Shown: piece by piece, positions 13,531-18,090 of the stretch
How positions within the stretch are numbered: the first letter of the stretch is position 1
Layout of the letters: each line of letters starts with the position of its first letter
The notes under the pieces: model-generated
What the model was told of the DNA's origin: nothing
The model's database searches: none
What the model saw: the letters and a program-made list of their open reading frames with translations, nothing else
Program-made: the position numbers and the translations under genes
Assembly: GCA_038745535.1 (NCBI GenBank)
Contig: JBCDLI010000052.1
Span: 1 to 18,090, forward strand
DNA length: 18,090 bases
From: JBCDLI01 sp038745535
GTDB lineage: Bacteria > Pseudomonadota > Alphaproteobacteria > Rhizobiales > Rhizobiaceae
Direction of reading: 5' to 3'

Positions 13531-15602
13531 TCTGCTGCCTTCAGGTTGCCGGTGCCGGAGAACATGCGCGATGCTGCCTCAAGCTCATTGGTACGTGCGG
13601 TTTCAATTTCCTGCACCTCGTCGGCCGGAATGTAGTAGTCGCGGTTGTAGTTGAAGGTATGGACGATACCGTAGGCGATGGACGCCAGCAAAGTCAGCGC
13701 TCCGAGCCAATAGACATGCCAGATGAACGCGAAGCCCATGACCGTTAAAATGCCGGAAATGACGATACCAGTTGAGGTATAACGCGGCATGTGAATGGGG
13801 ATGAACTCTTCCTTTGGACGCTGGAAGCCGTTTCGCTTCATGTGGTCCCACGCATCAATTTCGTAGATACGCGGTTGGAAGGCGAAGTTATAGTACGGTG
13901 GTGGCGAAGACGTTGACCATTCCAAGGTCCGGCCAGCGCCCTGATTCCAGGGATCGCCGGTGTGATCGCGCAGTTCTTCACGCTTGATGATCGAGACAAC
14001 GATCTGGAGTACGAATGCACCAACGCCGACCGCGATGATGAGTGATCCAATCAATGCAACGGTGAAGTACCCACTGTAGAGCGTGTCTTGGAATTGGCTC
14101 AGACGACGCGTTACGCCCATCAAACCCAACAGGTAGAGCGGCATAAAGGCGACGTAGAAGCCAACAACCCAGCACCAGAAGGACACGTGTCCCCAAAACG
14201 GCGCGAGCTTGAAGCCAAACGCCTTGGGCCACCAGAAGGTGATTGCGGCAAACACGCCGAACACCACGCCTCCAATAATCGCATTGTGGAAGTGCGCGAT
14301 CAGAAACAGCGAATTGTGCAGGATGTAGTCGGCAGGCGGCACGGCAAGCAGAACCCCAGTCATGCCTCCAATGGAGAACGTGATGATAAATGCCACAGTC
14401 CACATCATCGGCAGGTCGAAGTTGATCCGCCCTTTGTACATCGTGAACAGCCAGTTGAAGAGTTTCGCTCCCGTTGGAATTGAAATGATCATCGTCGCAA
14501 TTCCAAAGAACGAGTTCACACTGGCTCCTGCACCCATGGTGAAGAAGTGGTGCAGCCAGACGATGTACGACATGATCATGATCACGCAGGTCGCGTAGAC
14601 CATCGACGTGTAACCGAAGAGACGCTTGTTGCAGAACACAGATACGATTTCTGAGTACACACCAAACAGGGGCAATATGAGGATGTAAACTTCCGGGTGA
14701 CCCCAAAGCCAGATGAGGTTCACATACATCATAGGGCTTCCGCCGAGGTCACTGGTGAAGAAGTTTGTGCCGACGTAGCGGTCCATTGTAAGCAGTGCCA
14801 GCGTCGCTGAGAGGACCGGGAATGACGCCACGATCAACACGTTTGCGCAGAACGTGGTCCATGAGAAGATCGGCATCTTCATCCAGCCCATTCCCGGCGC
14901 GCGCATTTTTACGATTGTGACAATCAGATTGATGCCGGAGAGCGTTGTTCCAATACCGGCGATGTTGAGCGACCAGAGGTAGTAATCTACGCCCACACTG
15001 GGGCTGAACTCTTTGCCCGACAGCGGTGGATAAGCGAGCCAGCCCGTCGTTGAAAATTCGCCAACGAACAGCGAGATCATGACGAGCACTGCGCCGGATG
15101 TGGTGAGCCAGAAACTGAAGTTGTTCAGGAACGGGAAGGCAACGTCACGCGCGCCGATCTGCAGCGGCATCACGTAGTTCATCAGACCGGTCACGAAGGG
15201 CATCGCGACGAAGAAGATCATGATGGTGCCGTGCGCGGTAAAGATCTGATCGTAGTGATGGGCGTTGAGAAAACCCTCACCGCCACTTGATGCCAGCCAC
15301 TGTTGTAAGCGCATCAGGACTGCGTCGGCAAAGCCACGCAATAGCATCACAAGACCCAGTATCATGTACATGATACCGATCTTTTTGTGATCGATCGACG
15401 TGAACCACTCGTTCCACAAGTAGCCCCACAGTTTGAAATATGTGAGCGCTCCGACAGCAACTGCGCCGCCGATTACAACCGCGATGAAGGTTGAGAGGAT
15501 GATCGGATCGTAGAACGGAAATATGTTCCAGCTGAGCTTGCCCCAAAACCAGTGGATTTGACCCACTGGTGCCGATGCGAGCGCGATGTTCGCGAGTGAC
15601 AT
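13527..15602 (-). CDS. cyoB: Cytochrome o-type ubiquinol oxidase subunit I
   Basis: Catalytic subunit of the haem-copper quinol oxidase: it takes electrons from ubiquinol, reduces O2 to water and pumps protons. The 691-aa product aligns with E. coli CyoB (663 aa) at a constant offset of 18 through the residues I could check. Quinol-site residues R89, D93, H116 and Q119 correspond to E. coli R71, D75, H98 and Q101. Low-spin haem is bound by H124. D-channel residues are D153 and E304. CuB is bound by H302 (cross-linked to Y306), H351 and H352, and the K-channel has K380. Haem ligands H437 and H439 lie in AHFHNAIIGG. It starts 4 bp after cyoA, with GGAG upstream of ATG 15602. Nothing essential is missing, so the enzyme should be active. 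Confidence 0.97.
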   Translation of the reverse strand: MSLANIALASAPVGQIHWFWGKLSWNIFPFYDPIILSTFIAVVIGGAVAVGALTYFKLWGYLWNEWFTSIDHKKIGIMYMILGLVMLLRGFADAVLMRLQQWLASSGGEGFLNAHHYDQIFTAHGTIMIFFVAMPFVTGLMNYVMPLQIGARDVAFPFLNNFSFWLTTSGAVLVMISLFVGEFSTTGWLAYPPLSGKEFSPSVGVDYYLWSLNIAGIGTTLSGINLIVTIVKMRAPGMGWMKMPIFSWTTFCANVLIVASFPVLSATLALLTMDRYVGTNFFTSDLGGSPMMYVNLIWLWGHPEVYILILPLFGVYSEIVSVFCNKRLFGYTSMVYATCVIMIMSYIVWLHHFFTMGAGASVNSFFGIATMIISIPTGAKLFNWLFTMYKGRINFDLPMMWTVAFIITFSIGGMTGVLLAVPPADYILHNSLFLIAHFHNAIIGGVVFGVFAAITFWWPKAFGFKLAPFWGHVSFWCWVVGFYVAFMPLYLLGLMGVTRRLSQFQDTLYSGYFTVALIGSLIIAVGVGAFVLQIVVSIIKREELRDHTGDPWNQGAGRTLEWSTSSPPPYYNFAFQPRIYEIDAWDHMKRNGFQRPKEEFIPIHMPRYTSTGIVISGILTVMGFAFIWHVYWLGALTLLASIAYGIVHTFNYNRDYYIPADEVQEIETARTNELEAASRMFSGTGNLKAAE

Positions 15603-15606
15603 AATC

Positions 15607-16713
15607 TCAGTTCTCCAATGTATGTTGTTGTGCAGCGTCGAGCGACGTCATCGGTGCTGCCACCGGCTCGCTCATGGCCGCCAAGATGTCTTCGCTGTTC
15701 CATTCGCGGTTTTTGCGTATGAGCGCGAGGACCACACCTGGGTCTTCAACCGAGCATATGCCGGCAAACATCTCGCGATTGACGAGGCCTTCGAGGCCAC
15801 CTCCGCCAAGTGCATCCACCATCATCATGTCGTTTTGACAAAGGCGGTCATAGCCGACGCACATGTTGATGATGCGATCCCACACCAGTTCCTCGACCGA
15901 TGCGAAGTAGGTGACGGGGTGATTCTCTGTTGGCTCTGCGAGCTTCAAGAACTCGTCGCGCGTTAGCATCGGCTCGTTGGCTTCTGCGCGTACTTTGCTG
16001 ACCCACGCGTCAAAGCCGTCTTCGTCGAATGTATGGAAATCGAAATACATGTGAGAGTGACCGGCGCCTGAATATTGGCCGGCAAAACCCTGGACCTTGC
16101 CAGGCTTGTTCATCACCGCGTTTAGCTCGGTTTCCATGCCCGCCATGGCATAGATCATGCCCGCCATAGACGGCACGAAGAACGCGTTCATGACACTGTT
16201 GGATGTGATCTTGAACTCGATGGGACGGTCGACGATTGTCGCCGCCTCATTCACCGTTGCGATGTCGTATTGCGGGTAGATGAAGGCCCATTTCCAATCC
16301 ATGGACACCACCTGAATTTGCAACGGCTCGACGTTTTCATTTATTGGCGTGTCGGCCGCTATGCGGCGCAGATCGTCGTATGGGTTGAGGCGGTGGGTTG
16401 CGACCCAAGTCAAGCTGCCGAGGCATATGATGATCGCCAGCGGGACTGCCCAGATAACGACCTCGAGGCTGATCGAGTGATCCCACTCAGGCTCATAAGT
16501 TGCGGCAGTGTTGGACTCGCGGTAACGCCATGCAAAGAAAAGCGTCAGCCCGATTACGGGAATAATCACGATCAGCATCAATACTGTTGAGTATATGATG
16601 AGATCACGCTGCTGCACAGCAATGTCACCGCTCGGATAGAGCAGTTGATAGTCACAACCGGACAAGATTAGCCCGACTACTATTATTGGAATTATTCTAA
16701 AGAGACTTGTCAC
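15607..16713 (-). CDS. cyoA: Cytochrome o-type ubiquinol oxidase subunit II
   Basis: This 368-aa lipoprotein has a signal ending in LILSGC with lipidated Cys20, two membrane helices (about 38-62 and 82-105) and a periplasmic cupredoxin-like domain. It carries the CyoA marks VSMDWKWAFIYPQ, TSNSVMNAFFVPSMAG and YAMAGMETELN. The CuA-binding Cys pair of cytochrome c oxidases is absent, which fits a quinol oxidase. The C-terminus is about 50 residues longer than in E. coli and includes MCVGYDRLCQNDMMMVDALG, a segment I recall from alphaproteobacterial CyoA proteins. The start is GTG 16713, with AAAGGG 7 nt upstream. It is the first gene of cyoABCD-SURF1. Confidence 0.95.
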   Translation of the reverse strand: MTSLFRIIPIIVVGLILSGCDYQLLYPSGDIAVQQRDLIIYSTVLMLIVIIPVIGLTLFFAWRYRESNTAATYEPEWDHSISLEVVIWAVPLAIIICLGSLTWVATHRLNPYDDLRRIAADTPINENVEPLQIQVVSMDWKWAFIYPQYDIATVNEAATIVDRPIEFKITSNSVMNAFFVPSMAGMIYAMAGMETELNAVMNKPGKVQGFAGQYSGAGHSHMYFDFHTFDEDGFDAWVSKVRAEANEPMLTRDEFLKLAEPTENHPVTYFASVEELVWDRIINMCVGYDRLCQNDMMMVDALGGGGLEGLVNREMFAGICSVEDPGVVLALIRKNREWNSEDILAAMSEPVAAPMTSLDAAQQHTLEN

Positions 16714-16887
16714 GATCTTACCCTTTATAGGCTGGATCGTGGGGTATGGAAAAAATACACTTTAGCCCAGACCCGCCTTTGGTACGGCTAACTACGCCCG
16801 CGCCGATAGTGCTACAACCACTCCATTGGGCGTACGCGGTTGCGAAATGCCCCTAAAAATAGGCTCTTAAATACATGCAGGTGAGAC
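16714..16887. promoter_or_regulatory. Divergent cyoA / MFS promoter region
   Basis: The 174-bp gap must hold promoters for the minus-strand cyo operon and the plus-strand transporter. The only clear local symmetry is CCTA-AAAA-TAGG (about 16853-16864) near the MFS start and a CGTACG palindrome (about 16829-16834). No recognisable FNR or typical -35/-10 pair was found. Co-regulation of both units is possible but only inferred from the shared spacer. Confidence 0.35.
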
Positions 16888-18090
16888 GTGGCTGACACGC
16901 ATTACGACGATTCCCATGACGTTCACGAGGTTACAATCGATGAGGTTGTGACGACCGTGATCATGGCTCGAGTGACAGATTTCTTCGGTTTCTTTGTTTA
17001 CGCTATTGCTTCGGCAGTGGTCTTCCCGACGCTCTTTTTTCCTAACTATGCTCCTGTAACCGCTACGCTTTTATCGTTTGGCGTGTTCTCGCTAGCCTTT
17101 ATTGCGAGGCCGATCGCAAGTCTGATCGGGCGCAGCCTCCAAAAGAAGGTGGGCAGAGGCGGAAAGATCGTCATCGCGTTAATGGTGCTCGGTACTTCAA
17201 CGGTCGCGATTGGTCTGCTGCCCGGTTACGAGAGCATTGGATGGTGGGCGCCCGCTTTACTTGCAGCTTTGCGCTTCGTTCAGGGCCTTGGCCTCGGCGG
17301 TGCTTGGGATGGCATCACTATGCAGCTACAAAGTGCCGCACCTGACGGCCGTCGTGGTTTTTATGGGATGATCCCTCAGCTTGGCGGACCTATTGGCTTC
17401 TGCGTTGCTGCAGCTCTTTTTTACGTGATGCATGGGTTTCTCACCGAAGAAGAATTCATGAATTTCGGCTGGCGTTTTGCATTCTTCGCTGTGATGGCAG
17501 TGAATGTGGTGTCGCTCTTCGCTCGGATCAGGCTGTTGTCTGCTGATTTCGGGGGTGATTCTCTGCCGCCGCAATCGGCGCCGCTGAGCGAAGTTTTCAG
17601 CTTTCAAAAGAAGCCGATTCTCATTTCAACATTTATGCCGCTTGCTGCGTATTCGCTCTTCCACATGGTGACTGTCTTCCCCTTGGCCTACGCGATGCTC
17701 TACACAGATATCTCCATCTCAGAGATTTTGCTCTGGCAGATGACAGGCGGCACGATTGGCGTATTCACCGTGTTCTTCTCAGGGTGGCTTTCAGATAAAA
17801 TAGGACGCCCGAAGGTGTTGATGCTTGGTGCGCTAATGACGATTGGTCTGTGTTTCACAATTACATCGCTTGATTCGCAGCCATGGGTTTTCATTCTAGC
17901 TGGCTTTGCACTTCTCGGTCTCACCCACGGGTCATCAAGCGCGATTGCTCCAGCCCGCTTCCTGCCGCAGTACCGCTATTCAGGCGTGGCGATGTCGACC
18001 AATTTGTCGTGGATTTTTGGTGCTGCCTTTGCACCGCTGATTGGTCTCGCCCTCACAGCGGCGTTCGGACTGTGGTCTGCATCATTGTAT
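16888..18090 (+). CDS. MFS transporter, MHS (metabolite:H+ symporter)-like, 3' end missing
   Basis: The frame is open from GTG 16888 to the window edge (401 codons); MHS-type carriers are about 430 aa, so only the last helix or tail is missing. The signs are many hydrophobic helices, an inter-helix stretch GLLPGYESIGWWAPALLAAL with RFVQGLGLGGAWDG, RRGFYGMIPQLGGPIGF typical of MHS members, and the loop 8-9 motif GWLSDKIGRPK near residue 300. The N-terminal loop 2-3 motif, usually GDRxGRK, reads QKKVGRGGK and lacks the Asp. The start GTG has AGGTGA immediately upstream. The N-terminus is acidic and His-rich. The substrate is unknown. It diverges from cyoA, a pairing I recall in Rhizobiales. Confidence 0.88.
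   Translation, partial: MADTHYDDSHDVHEVTIDEVVTTVIMARVTDFFGFFVYAIASAVVFPTLFFPNYAPVTATLLSFGVFSLAFIARPIASLIGRSLQKKVGRGGKIVIALMVLGTSTVAIGLLPGYESIGWWAPALLAALRFVQGLGLGGAWDGITMQLQSAAPDGRRGFYGMIPQLGGPIGFCVAAALFYVMHGFLTEEEFMNFGWRFAFFAVMAVNVVSLFARIRLLSADFGGDSLPPQSAPLSEVFSFQKKPILISTFMPLAAYSLFHMVTVFPLAYAMLYTDISISEILLWQMTGGTIGVFTVFFSGWLSDKIGRPKVLMLGALMTIGLCFTITSLDSQPWVFILAGFALLGLTHGSSSAIAPARFLPQYRYSGVAMSTNLSWIFGAAFAPLIGLALTAAFGLWSASLY

Noticed and set aside
13978..14706. Long minus-strand frame inside cyoB (242 codons)
   Set aside because: It overlaps the unmistakable cyoB frame completely, and its Arg/His/Cys/Leu-rich composition is that of an out-of-frame shadow.
16180..16190. Another GAACGCGTTCA match to the mor-leader palindrome
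   Set aside because: It is inside cyoA coding sequence and encodes conserved residues (N-A-F context), so it is a chance match. It also warns that the word alone is weak evidence.

Overview
The window looks like chromosomal DNA of an alphaproteobacterium, probably a marine or salt-adapted one. The pointers are a cyoABCD-SURF1 operon with an MFS gene diverging from cyoA, an arrangement I recall from Rhizobiales-type genomes, and a complete Na+-translocating NADH:quinone reductase (nqr) cluster. The taxon is inferred from gene content; no rRNA or tRNA is present to fix it.

Left part (1 to about 4110), accessory DNA. The window opens in the last codons of an IS3-family transposase and the right end of that IS, which abuts the tail of a broken gene. 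An unknown 169-aa gene follows, closed by a strong terminator. Next come about 330 bp of dyad-rich DNA and a tight same-strand set of Mu-like phage genes: the Mor late activator, major head protein gpT, protease/scaffold gpI with a probable internal gpZ start, and a 97-aa HTH-like protein. The order Mor-T-I is not that of phage Mu, where about 15 genes lie between mor and I, and I precedes T. No transposase A/B, repressor, terminase, portal or tail gene is visible here. Degenerate sequence (about 3784-4286) separates this set from the respiratory genes.

Centre (4287-11664), Na+-NQR. nqrABCDEF lies on the minus strand with overlapping or closely spaced genes. Diverging from nqrA are apbE, which attaches FMN covalently to NqrB and NqrC, and nqrM, needed for the NqrD/E iron centre, ending at a very good intrinsic terminator. 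The covalent-FMN threonines, the NqrF 2Fe-2S cysteines, the FAD and NADH motifs and the NqrD/E cysteines are all present.

Right part (11694-18090), terminal oxidase. cyoA-cyoB-cyoC-cyoD-SURF1 lies on the minus strand with ATGA-type overlaps. CyoB keeps the residues known for quinol binding, haem/CuB ligation and proton channels in E. coli cytochrome bo3. SURF1 in place of cyoE suggests a haem-A-containing (ba3-like) quinol oxidase. A divergent MFS transporter of the MHS type runs off the right edge.

Together, Na+-NQR oxidises NADH, pumps Na+ and reduces ubiquinone; the Cyo oxidase reoxidises ubiquinol with O2 and pumps protons. The window therefore holds a full two-enzyme NADH-to-O2 chain with its main maturation factors, next to a decayed or minimal Mu-like element. 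The best candidate for something undescribed is the compact Mor-gpT-gpI/Z-ORF97 cassette.
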